DNA from: an uncultured Phascolarctobacterium sp.
GTDB taxonomy: Bacteria; Bacillota; Negativicutes; Acidaminococcales; Acidaminococcaceae
Direction: 5' to 3'
Length of the DNA: 5,111 nucleotides
Assembly (NCBI GenBank): GCA_937901335.1
Contig: CALCHC010000003.1
Location: 1 to 5,111 of the forward strand
Part shown: one piece after another, positions 1-5,111 of the stretch
Numbering within the stretch: the first letter of the stretch is position 1
Layout of the letters: each line of letters starts with the position of its first letter
Made by a program: the position numbers and the translations under genes
Notes under the pieces: model-generated
What the model was told of the DNA's origin: nothing
Seen by the model: only the letters and a program-made list of their open reading frames with translations
The model's database searches: none

Positions 1-319
1 CTTTGCAGAACTGGTTAACTTGACTAAAGAAGGCGTGCTTTCCAGCAAACTGGCTAAAAAAGTATTTGCTGAAATGCTCAAAGAAGACAAAGCTCCGAAA
101 GCTCTCGTAAAAGAACTTGGCTTGGAACAAGTAAGCGATGAAGGTGCAATCATGAAATTGGTTGAAGAAACCATCGCTGAAAATCCGCAATCCGTTGCTG
201 ACTTCAAAGCTGGTAAAGATCGTGCAATTGGCTTCCTCGTTGGTCAAATCATGAAAAAATCCAAAGGTAAAGCTAACCCTGGTATGGTTCAATCCATGCT
301 TAAAGAAAAACTCCAATAA
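1..319 (+). CDS. gatB: GatB C-terminal fragment (Asp/Glu-tRNA amidotransferase subunit B), 5' truncated
   Basis: This is the last 105 codons of a gatB whose start lies off the 5' edge; the frame opens at base 2 and stops with TAA at 317-319. It is the C-terminal GatB/YqeY-type helical domain, which in the family contacts the tRNA body. The recognisable tail reads KDRAIGFLVGQIMKKSKGKA then NPGMVQSMLKEKL, a hallmark of GatB ends. A TTG at base 20 could be read as a start, but the homology continues upstream of it (FAELVN), so it is internal. The piece corresponds to residues 376-480 when laid against the other gatB in this window. Added to the 387 codons there it would give 480 residues, the usual GatB length. 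The gene is followed after 10 bases by a strong terminator, so it ends its operon. The identification is secure; whether it is a second genomic copy is not. Confidence 0.93.
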   Translation, partial: FAELVNLTKEGVLSSKLAKKVFAEMLKEDKAPKALVKELGLEQVSDEGAIMKLVEETIAENPQSVADFKAGKDRAIGFLVGQIMKKSKGKANPGMVQSMLKEKLQ

Positions 320-329
320 GATAAAACTT

Positions 330-361
330 GCCAGTGAGCAAAATGCTCACTGGCTTTTTTA
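330..361 (+). terminator. Rho-independent terminator after the gatB fragment
   Basis: A perfect 11-bp stem, GCCAGTGAGCA (330-340) with TGCTCACTGGC (344-354), closes a three-base AAA loop and is followed directly by TTTTTT (355-360). It begins 10 bases after the gatB stop codon. It should end the upstream gat transcript and isolate the PurF-like gene from it. Confidence 0.95.
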
Positions 362-411
362 TTTCTATGTAGTGTTTTACTTGATGTCTGTTCAAAAAAA
401 CTACAATTGCC

Positions 412-440
412 TTTTTTCTTTGGTGTGATTATGGTACAAT
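412..440 (+). promoter_or_regulatory. Possible promoter of the PurF-like gene
   Basis: TACAAT at 435-440, in the context TATGGTACAAT, is a good -10 hexamer. It lies 62 bases before the start codon and downstream of the terminator. The -35 is poor: a 17-base spacer points to the T-run at 412-417, while the better TTGCCT (407-412) would be 22 bases away. No CCGAA/TTCGG motif like those near gatC occurs in this intergenic region. A promoter is expected here because the gene follows a strong terminator; the exact hexamers are inference. Confidence 0.4.
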
Positions 441-502
441 TACTCTGTGAGATTAGCTTTAAGATTCCAAGTGATTTTTCTGCTTGAAAGGAAGTGTAAT
501 AA

Positions 503-1924
503 ATGGGTGGATTCTTCGGTGCATTTTCCAGCACCAATTGTAAATATGATGTATTTTTTGGTACTGACTATCATTCACATTTAGGAACTAAACTTGGTGG
601 TTTGGTATTTTTCGATGAGGCTAAAGGTTACCAACGCCAAATTCATACCATTGAAAATACACCGTTCCGTTCTAAATTCGAAAAAGATTTGGAAACAATG
701 AATGGTAACATTGGTATGGGTTGTATTTCTGATACTGATCCGCAACCGCTTCTGGTACGTAGTCATCTTGGTCTTTTTGCTATAACTACAGTTTCCCTCA
801 TTAACAATGCAGAGGAGCTGGTTGAAAAGATTTTCATCAAAGCTGGTCATCAATTTATGTTGAATGCAACTGGCAAAGTTAATACTACCGAATTAATCGC
901 AAAACTGATTAATCAATGTGATAATATTGTCGATGGCATACGTTATGCACAAGAAGTTATTGATGGTTCTTGTACAATTATGATAATGACACCGGATTCT
1001 CTTATTGTTGCTCGTGATAAAGTTGGTAGATTGCCGATTATTATTGGTAAGAAAGATACTGGCTATTGTGCTTGCATAGAATCTTTTGCTTGTCAAAAAC
1101 TTGGTTATGAATTGAACTATAACATGGGTCCAGGTGAAATCATTAAGATTGATGGCAATGGTATTGAACAATTATCTAAGCCTGGTGATAAGATGAAGGT
1201 TTGCGCATTTATGTGGACTTACTACGGCTATCCTAACTCCAATTATGAAGGCGTAAGTGTCGAAGTAATGCGTTGTAAGAATGGTGAAATCATGGCAAGG
1301 GATGAAGACTTAATGGATGGCATTCCTGATGTTGATTATGTAGCTGGCGTTCCTGATTCCGGTGTGCCCCATGCTATTGGTTATGCTCACGAGTCTGGTA
1401 AACCTTTTGCTCGTCCGTTCATTAAATATACCCCGACTTGGGCGCGTTCTTTCACTCCGTCTAATCAAGAAATGCGTAACTTGATTGCAGAAATGAAACA
1501 AATTCCTGTGCCGGAAATCATTGAAGATAAGAAGCTGCTTCTTGTTGACGATTCTATCGTGCGTGGTACCCAACTGCGTGAAACTGTAGATTTCCTGTAT
1601 AAATCCGGTGCTAAAGAAGTGCATATGCGTTCTGCATGCCCGCCGATTATGTTCCCTTGTAAATATTTGAACTTCTCTCGTGGTAATTCTGAAATGGAAC
1701 TTATTGCACGTAGAGTTATTCATGAAAAAGAAGGCGACGAAGGCAAAAAATATATTGCTGAATATTCAGATTGCAAAACTGAAAGAGGCAAATGCTTGTT
1801 AAAAACAATCTGTGAAGAAATGGGCTTTGATTCTCTTGGTTATCAAAGTTTAGAAGGTCTTCTCGAAGCTATTGGCCTTGATCGTGATAAGGTTTGCACT
1901 TATTGCTGGACTGGCGAAGAGTAA
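503..1924 (+). CDS. PurF-family amidophosphoribosyltransferase-like protein with a degenerate glutaminase site
   Basis: A 473-residue protein of PurF length and architecture: N-terminal class II amidotransferase fold (about 1-225), then a type I phosphoribosyltransferase domain. Genuine PurF makes phosphoribosylamine from PRPP and glutamine, the first step of purine synthesis. The PRTase half looks functional: PDSGVPHAIGYA (284-295), the loop around 308-321, and the PRPP motif LLLVDDSIVRGTQ (345-357). C234, C386, C465 and C468 match the four [4Fe-4S] ligands known in Bacillus PurF. The glutaminase half does not: residue 2 is Gly where PurF has the nucleophilic Cys, the usual HNGN is TTVS (95-98), and the substrate Arg aligns with C74. 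The start is fixed by AAAGGAAG (487-494) and an in-frame TAA at 497-499, which rules out a propeptide with Cys. It stands alone between two terminators. It may use free ammonia or do something else; purF is therefore not assigned. I recall similar MGGFFG-type proteins annotated as amidophosphoribosyltransferases in other gut anaerobes, unverified here. Confidence 0.9.
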   Translation: MGGFFGAFSSTNCKYDVFFGTDYHSHLGTKLGGLVFFDEAKGYQRQIHTIENTPFRSKFEKDLETMNGNIGMGCISDTDPQPLLVRSHLGLFAITTVSLINNAEELVEKIFIKAGHQFMLNATGKVNTTELIAKLINQCDNIVDGIRYAQEVIDGSCTIMIMTPDSLIVARDKVGRLPIIIGKKDTGYCACIESFACQKLGYELNYNMGPGEIIKIDGNGIEQLSKPGDKMKVCAFMWTYYGYPNSNYEGVSVEVMRCKNGEIMARDEDLMDGIPDVDYVAGVPDSGVPHAIGYAHESGKPFARPFIKYTPTWARSFTPSNQEMRNLIAEMKQIPVPEIIEDKKLLLVDDSIVRGTQLRETVDFLYKSGAKEVHMRSACPPIMFPCKYLNFSRGNSEMELIARRVIHEKEGDEGKKYIAEYSDCKTERGKCLLKTICEEMGFDSLGYQSLEGLLEAIGLDRDKVCTYCWTGEE

Positions 1925-1949
1925 TATAATTATATAGTTGATGTAGATT

Positions 1950-1986
1950 GTCCGTATTGTGGCGAAAGCTGCAATACGGACTTTTT
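1950..1986 (+). terminator. Rho-independent terminator after the PurF-like gene
   Basis: A 14-bp stem pairs 1950-1963 (GTCCGTATTGTGGC) with 1968-1981 (GCTGCAATACGGAC). It contains two G-U wobbles next to each other and is capped by a GAAA (GNRA) tetraloop, then followed by TTTTT (1982-1986). It starts 25 bases after the TAA at 1922-1924. It should stop read-through into gatCAB, so gatC needs its own promoter. Confidence 0.95.
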
Positions 1987-2005
1987 GTCTATGTAGTTAA
2001 AATTT

Positions 2006-2018
2006 ATTGTTCGGAAAA
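2006..2018 (-). promoter_or_regulatory. PurBox-like motif upstream of the gatC promoter
   Basis: On the minus strand this reads TTTTCCGAACAAT, which matches 12 of 13 positions of the Bacillus PurBox AWWWCCGAACWWT. It is centred about 64 bases upstream of the estimated gatC transcription start, a place where activators or upstream operators bind. The match is seen in the sequence. Binding by a PurR-type regulator is inference, since one 13-base match in A+T-rich DNA can arise by chance. Confidence 0.35.
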
Positions 2019-2039
2019 TGTGAAATGTTTGTGCATATA

Positions 2040-2069
2040 TTGACATTTATAGGCTTAAAAAAATATAAT
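2040..2069 (+). promoter_or_regulatory. Consensus promoter of the gatCAB operon
   Basis: TTGACA (2040-2045) and TATAAT (2064-2069) are both perfect vegetative sigma-factor hexamers, separated by 18 bases. The start of transcription should fall near 2075-2077, giving an untranslated leader of about 105 bases before gatC. It lies downstream of the PurF-like gene's terminator, as expected for an independent, strongly expressed operon. Confidence 0.9.
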
Positions 2070-2088
2070 ATCAACGTGAAATTTAAAA

Positions 2089-2134
2089 TTTACCGAACGA
2101 TGCCACGCTGTACAAAGAGGTTGCGTTCGGAAAT
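2089..2134 (+). promoter_or_regulatory. Inverted repeat in the gatC leader (paired CCGAAC / GTTCGG motifs)
   Basis: CCGAACG (2093-2099) and CGTTCGG (2124-2130) are exact inverted copies with 24 bases between them. With one bulged A, the flanking ATTT/AAAT type sequence extends the pairing to about 11 bp. Read as protein sites, TTTACCGAACGAT (2089-2101) matches the PurBox consensus at 11 of 13 positions, and the opposite-strand site over 2122-2134 at 10 of 13. The 20-base gap between boxes is a little longer than the 16-17 I recall for Bacillus operators. Read as RNA, it is a leader hairpin with a large loop and no U-tract, so not a terminator. The repeat is certain; its role is not known. Confidence 0.5.
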
Positions 2135-2181
2135 GATAAATGTGTAATTGAAAGCTCTTAGAAAAATAGGAAGGTGAAAAA

Positions 2182-2469
2182 ATGAAAGTATCTACTGAAG
2201 ATGTAAAGTACATCGCTCAACTTTCTCGTTTAAATGTTCCGGAAGCTGACTTAGAAGAATCTACTGAACAATTCAATCAAATTTTAGGTTACGCTGATAT
2301 TTTGCAAAAACTTGATACTACCGGTATCGAACCTACTCCTTACGTATTGCCTGTGCGTAACGTTTTTCGTGAAGACGTTGCTAAAGAAGGTGTAAGCCAC
2401 GCAGCTGCACTGAGCAATGCACCCGCAGTTGAAAACGACGGTTTTAAAGTACCGCGCGTAATTGAGTAA
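2182..2469 (+). CDS. gatC: Asp-tRNA(Asn)/Glu-tRNA(Gln) amidotransferase subunit C
   Basis: GatC is the small belt-like subunit that wraps round GatA and contacts GatB, stabilising the amidotransferase and helping form the ammonia channel; it acts in the cytoplasm. The 95-residue length is typical. Family features are visible in order: an N-terminal helix with IAQLSRLNV (11-19), LDTTGIEPT (44-52), NVFREDV (60-66), and the conserved tail NAPAVENDGFKVPRVIE (79-95). The ATG at 2182 is preceded by AGGAAGGTG (2168-2176) at 5 bases. It is the first gene of the operon, about 105 bases downstream of the inferred transcription start, and its stop codon lies within the gatA ribosome binding site, which suggests coupled translation. 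Nothing is unusual in the protein. Confidence 0.97.
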   Translation: MKVSTEDVKYIAQLSRLNVPEADLEESTEQFNQILGYADILQKLDTTGIEPTPYVLPVRNVFREDVAKEGVSHAAALSNAPAVENDGFKVPRVIE

Positions 2470-2475
2470 GGAGGG
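2468..2475 (+). promoter_or_regulatory. Ribosome binding site of gatA, overlapping the gatC stop
   Basis: AAGGAGGG is a near-perfect Shine-Dalgarno sequence 8 bases before the gatA ATG at 2484. Its first two bases are the last two of the gatC TAA (2467-2469). Ribosomes ending on gatC are thus placed to restart on gatA, fitting a fixed subunit ratio. Confidence 0.9.
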
Positions 2476-2483
2476 AGCTAACT

Positions 2484-3950
2484 ATGAAACTTTATGAACT
2501 TACTGCTCACGAGTTGCACGACAAATTGGTAAACAAAGAACTTAGCTCCGTTGAACTTACTAATGCGCTTTATGAACGCATTGATGAAGTTGAAGATAAA
2601 GTAAATGCTTATGTTACCTTAGATAAAGAAAACGCCTTGGCACAAGCTGCTAAAGTAGATGCTAAGATTGCTGCAGGTGAAAAGATGGCTACTTTGGCAG
2701 GCATTCCTGGTGCAATTAAAGACAACATTTCCACTCTTGGTTTGCGTACTACTTGTTCTTCCAAAATGTTGGAAAACTTTATTCCTGTTTATGACGCTCA
2801 CGTAATTGAAAAGCTGCGTGCAGATGAAACTATCTTCCTTGGCAAAACCAATATGGACGAATTTGCCATGGGTTCCACAAATAAAAGTTCTTTCTTCGGT
2901 GCTACTCATAACCCGTGGAACTTGGAACGTGTACCGGGTGGTTCTTCCGGTGGTAGTGCTGCTGCCATTGCTGCAGGCGAAGCGATTTGGACTTTGGGTT
3001 CTGATACCGGTGGTTCTATTCGTCAACCTGCTTCCTTTAATGGTTGCGTAGGTATTAAACCGACTTATGGTCGCGTATCCCGTTATGGTTGTGTAGCCTT
3101 TGCTTCTTCCCTTGACCAAATTGGTCCTATTACTAAAGATGTGACTGACGCTGCTATCGTACTCAATACCATTTGCGGCAAGGACGAACACGATGCAACT
3201 TCTTTAGATGTAGAAGTGCCCGATTTTACCAAAGCATTAGTTGCTGATGTAAAAGGCTTGCGTATTGGTTTGCCTAAAGAATATTTTGGCGAAGGTATTG
3301 ATCCGAAAGTTAAAGCTGAAATCGACAAAGCAGTTAAAAAATATCAAGAGCTTGGCGCAGAAATCGTAGAAGTTAGCTTGCCCCATACTGAATATGCAGT
3401 AGTTACTTACTACATCATTGCTCCGGCAGAAGCAAGTGCAAACTTGGCACGTTTTGATGGTGTGCGTTATGGTTATCGTAATATGGAAGCTAAATCTGCG
3501 CCGGAAATGGTTACCATGAGCAGAACAGAAGGCTTTGGTGCAGAAGTTCGTCGTCGTATTATGCTTGGTACTTATGTTTTGAGCAGTGGTTATTACGATG
3601 CTTACTATAAGAAAGCAATGCAAGTACGTACCCTCATTCGTCGCGACTTTGAAGAAGCTTTCCAAAAGTGTGATGTGCTTTTGACTCCTACTTCCCCCGT
3701 AGTTGCTTATCCTATTGATGGTAAAATGGATCCGCTTTCCATTTACATGCTTGACGTAACCACCATTCCTGTTAATATGGCAGGCTTGCCTGGTATTTCC
3801 ATCCCCTGTGGTTTCGCAGATGGTATGCCTGTTGGTATGCAACTTGTTGGTAAAATATTGGACGAAGAAACCATTTTGCGTGCTGCTTATACTTTTGAAC
3901 AAGCAACTGGTTATCATAAAGTGTTTGCACCGTTGGGAGGTAAAGCATAA
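2484..3950 (+). CDS. gatA: Asp-tRNA(Asn)/Glu-tRNA(Gln) amidotransferase subunit A (glutaminase)
   Basis: GatA is the amidase-signature subunit that hydrolyses glutamine and passes ammonia to GatB for conversion of Glu-tRNA(Gln) or Asp-tRNA(Asn). The 488-residue length is typical. The Ser-cisSer-Lys triad is complete: K79 in GAIKDN, S154 in PGGSSGGSAAA (151-161), and S178 in GSDTGGSIRQP (172-182). Y309, R358 and D424 fall where glutamine-binding Tyr, Arg and Asp are known in Staphylococcus GatA (my alignment, by eye). GKTNMDEFAMGS (120-131) and GIKPTYGRVSRYG (190-202) are further family blocks. The start at 2484 is set by the strong AAGGAGGG. The stop TAA (3948-3950) shares its last base with the gatB ATG. 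The protein looks fully functional; long open frames on the opposite strand of this gene are compositional shadows. Confidence 0.98.
   Translation: MKLYELTAHELHDKLVNKELSSVELTNALYERIDEVEDKVNAYVTLDKENALAQAAKVDAKIAAGEKMATLAGIPGAIKDNISTLGLRTTCSSKMLENFIPVYDAHVIEKLRADETIFLGKTNMDEFAMGSTNKSSFFGATHNPWNLERVPGGSSGGSAAAIAAGEAIWTLGSDTGGSIRQPASFNGCVGIKPTYGRVSRYGCVAFASSLDQIGPITKDVTDAAIVLNTICGKDEHDATSLDVEVPDFTKALVADVKGLRIGLPKEYFGEGIDPKVKAEIDKAVKKYQELGAEIVEVSLPHTEYAVVTYYIIAPAEASANLARFDGVRYGYRNMEAKSAPEMVTMSRTEGFGAEVRRRIMLGTYVLSSGYYDAYYKKAMQVRTLIRRDFEEAFQKCDVLLTPTSPVVAYPIDGKMDPLSIYMLDVTTIPVNMAGLPGISIPCGFADGMPVGMQLVGKILDEETILRAAYTFEQATGYHKVFAPLGGKA
3935..3940 (+). promoter_or_regulatory. Ribosome binding site of gatB inside the gatA 3' end
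   Basis: GGGAGG lies 9 bases before the gatB ATG at 3950, within the last codons of gatA (Leu-Gly-Gly). Together with the one-base TAATG overlap it indicates translational coupling, and it fixes the gatB start. Confidence 0.85.
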
Positions 3951-5111
3951 TGACTAAATATATTACTGTTATTGGTCTTGAAGTTCACGCAGAACTGAAA
4001 ACTAAATCTAAAGCTTTTTGCTCCTGCTCCACTGAGTTTGGGGGTAAACCTAATACTCACGTGTGTCCGGTGTGCTTGGGTATGCCCGGTGCACTGCCTG
4101 TTTTAAATAAACAAGTAGTAGAATTTGCAATTCGTGCTGGTTTGGCTTTGAACTGTGAAGTCAAACCTTATAATAAATTTGACCGTAAAAACTATTTTTA
4201 TCCTGACCTTTCTAAAAACTATCAAATCTCCCAATTTGATAAACCTATTTGCGAACACGGTCATATCGACATTAACCTTGATGGTGTAGAAAAACGCATT
4301 GGTATTACTCGTATTCATATGGAAGAAGACGCTGGCAAGTTGAATCATAATGGCGATAACATCAGCAATTCTGATTCTTCTTCTGTTGACTACAACCGTG
4401 CAGGCGTTCCGTTAATTGAAATTGTTTCTGAACCGGATATGCGTAGCAGTGAAGAAGCTCGTGCTTATTTGGAAAATTTGAAGGCAATTTTGGAATACAA
4501 CGATGTTTGCGATTGCAAGATGCAAGAAGGTAGCTTGCGTTGTGACGCAAATATTTCCATTATGCCTGAAGGTGCTACTGAATTTGGCACTCGTACAGAA
4601 ATTAAAAACCTTAACTCTTTCCGTGCATTAGTTCGCGCTATTGACTACGAAGTTGAACGTCAAAAAGAAGTGCTTGAAAAAGGCGGACAAGTTGTACAAG
4701 AAACACGCACTTGGGATGAAGCTAATGGCGTGACTAAATCTATGCGTAGCAAGGAAGAAGCTCACGACTACCGTTACTTTGAAGAACCTGACCTTGTTCC
4801 CGTAGATTTGGACGAAGCGTGGATTGAACGCGTACGTGCAGAATTGCCGGAACTTCCTGCTCAAAGACAAGCTCGTTTGATGGAACAATATGGCTTGCCT
4901 AAATATGATGCTTCCATTATCGTAGCAACTAAAACTATGGCAGAATACTTTGACGAAGCAGTTAAAACTGCTCAAGACGCTAAAGGTGTTTCCAACTGGC
5001 TTTTGGGTGATGTGTCTGCCTACTTGAACAACGAAGGTATTACTATTTCTGAATTTAAAGTAACTCCTGCTCATTTGGCAGAATTGGTTAACTTGACTAA
5101 AGAGGGTGTGC
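3950..5111 (+). CDS. gatB: Asp-tRNA(Asn)/Glu-tRNA(Gln) amidotransferase subunit B, 3' truncated
   Basis: GatB binds the misacylated tRNA, phosphorylates its Asp or Glu side chain with ATP, and amidates it with ammonia from GatA. The visible 387 codons begin MTKYITVIGLEVHAELKTKS. C24, C26, C39 and C42 form the CxC...CPVCLG zinc site found in many GatB proteins. The catalytic cradle is intact: KFDRKNYFYPDLSKNYQIS (76-94), HMEEDAGK (123-130), VDYNRAGVPLIEIVSEPD (146-163), MQEGSLRCDAN (191-201) and DYRYFEEPDL (273-282). The helical and YqeY-like tail domains begin near residue 300 and are cut by the window edge after LAELVNLTKEGV. About 93 residues are missing. The start is set by GGGAGG at 3935-3940 and the one-base overlap with gatA. 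The cut falls at the same codon at which the 5' gatB fragment enters the window. Confidence 0.97.
   Translation, partial: MTKYITVIGLEVHAELKTKSKAFCSCSTEFGGKPNTHVCPVCLGMPGALPVLNKQVVEFAIRAGLALNCEVKPYNKFDRKNYFYPDLSKNYQISQFDKPICEHGHIDINLDGVEKRIGITRIHMEEDAGKLNHNGDNISNSDSSSVDYNRAGVPLIEIVSEPDMRSSEEARAYLENLKAILEYNDVCDCKMQEGSLRCDANISIMPEGATEFGTRTEIKNLNSFRALVRAIDYEVERQKEVLEKGGQVVQETRTWDEANGVTKSMRSKEEAHDYRYFEEPDLVPVDLDEAWIERVRAELPELPAQRQARLMEQYGLPKYDASIIVATKTMAEYFDEAVKTAQDAKGVSNWLLGDVSAYLNNEGITISEFKVTPAHLAELVNLTKEGV
5074..5111 (+). repeat. 38-base gatB segment also present at the 5' edge (1-38)
   Basis: Bases 5074-5111 align without gaps to bases 1-38 in the same reading frame, with five differences (1/5074, 4/5077, 11/5084, 31/5104, 34/5107). 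The longest identical run is 19 bases (12-30). Among complete codons one change alters an amino acid (Phe to Leu) and three are silent. This is the pattern of homologous gatB copies or alleles, not of an exact circular overlap. Confidence 0.85.

Noticed and set aside
20..319. A separate small gene starting at TTG 20
   Set aside because: The conserved GatB reading continues upstream of base 20 to the window edge and no ribosome binding site precedes the TTG.
289..1723. Minus-strand open frames opposite the PurF-like gene and its upstream region
   Set aside because: They are compositional shadows; the + strand frame has full family homology and proper start signals.
1903..1930. TTGCTG, 16 bases, TATAAT at the end of the PurF-like gene as a promoter
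   Set aside because: Any transcript would run straight into the terminator at 1950-1986; the hexamers are probably chance in A+T-rich sequence.
2100..2147. A 15-codon leader reading frame (MPRCTKRLRSEMINV) before gatC, possible attenuation peptide
   Set aside because: No Shine-Dalgarno sequence precedes its ATG, it has no run of Asn, Gln or other regulatory codons, and it lies inside the inverted repeat without a following terminator.
2619..3917. Long minus-strand open frames of 190 and 226 codons opposite gatA
   Set aside because: They mirror the codon bias of gatA, encode low-complexity Thr/Asn/Arg-rich or Phe/Thr-rich products without recognisable domains, and lie wholly within a strongly conserved gene.
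4103..5074. Minus-strand open frames opposite the 3' gatB (81, 62 and 148 codons)
   Set aside because: They lie entirely over conserved gatB coding sequence and give no recognisable protein.
1..5111. The window as a complete circular plasmid or phage-like element
   Set aside because: The homologous ends differ at five of 38 positions, there is no replication or mobilisation gene, and the content is housekeeping.

Overview
The window is an ordinary bacterial chromosomal segment with every gene on the + strand: the tail of one gatB, a stand-alone PurF-family gene, then gatC, gatA and most of a second gatB. Moderate A+T richness, strong AAGGAGG-type ribosome binding sites, consensus sigma-A-like promoters and the use of GatCAB point to a low-G+C Bacillota-type anaerobe. 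The protein sequences feel closest to Negativicutes (Acidaminococcaceae-like), but that is an impression from memory, not a search result.

Layout: 1-319 is the last 105 codons of a gatB, followed by a strong intrinsic terminator (330-361). 362-502 is a short promoter and leader region. 503-1924 encodes a 473-residue amidophosphoribosyltransferase-like protein, followed by a second strong terminator (1950-1986). 1987-2181 holds a near-perfect promoter (TTGACA, 18 bases, TATAAT) flanked by three CCGAAC/GTTCGG motifs, two of which form an inverted repeat in the leader. 2182-5111 is the gatCAB operon: gatC and gatA are 14 bases apart, gatA and gatB overlap by one base, and gatB runs off the 3' edge.

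GatC, GatA and GatB form the tRNA-dependent amidotransferase. GatA releases ammonia from glutamine, GatB phosphorylates and amidates Glu-tRNA(Gln) or Asp-tRNA(Asn), and GatC holds the two together. All key GatA and GatB motifs are intact in what is visible. The PurF-like gene lies between two terminators and is probably its own transcription unit.

Two points deserve attention. First, the PurF-like protein keeps the PRPP-binding site and the four cysteines expected to hold an iron-sulfur cluster, but has lost the catalytic Cys and the other glutaminase residues. It also carries a cysteine-containing insertion near its C-terminus. Second, both edges of the window fall at the same codon of gatB, with 38 homologous bases differing at five positions. 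This means either two diverged gatB copies or a contig that broke on both sides in a repeated or strain-variable gene. I see no mobile element, CRISPR array, tRNA or rRNA.
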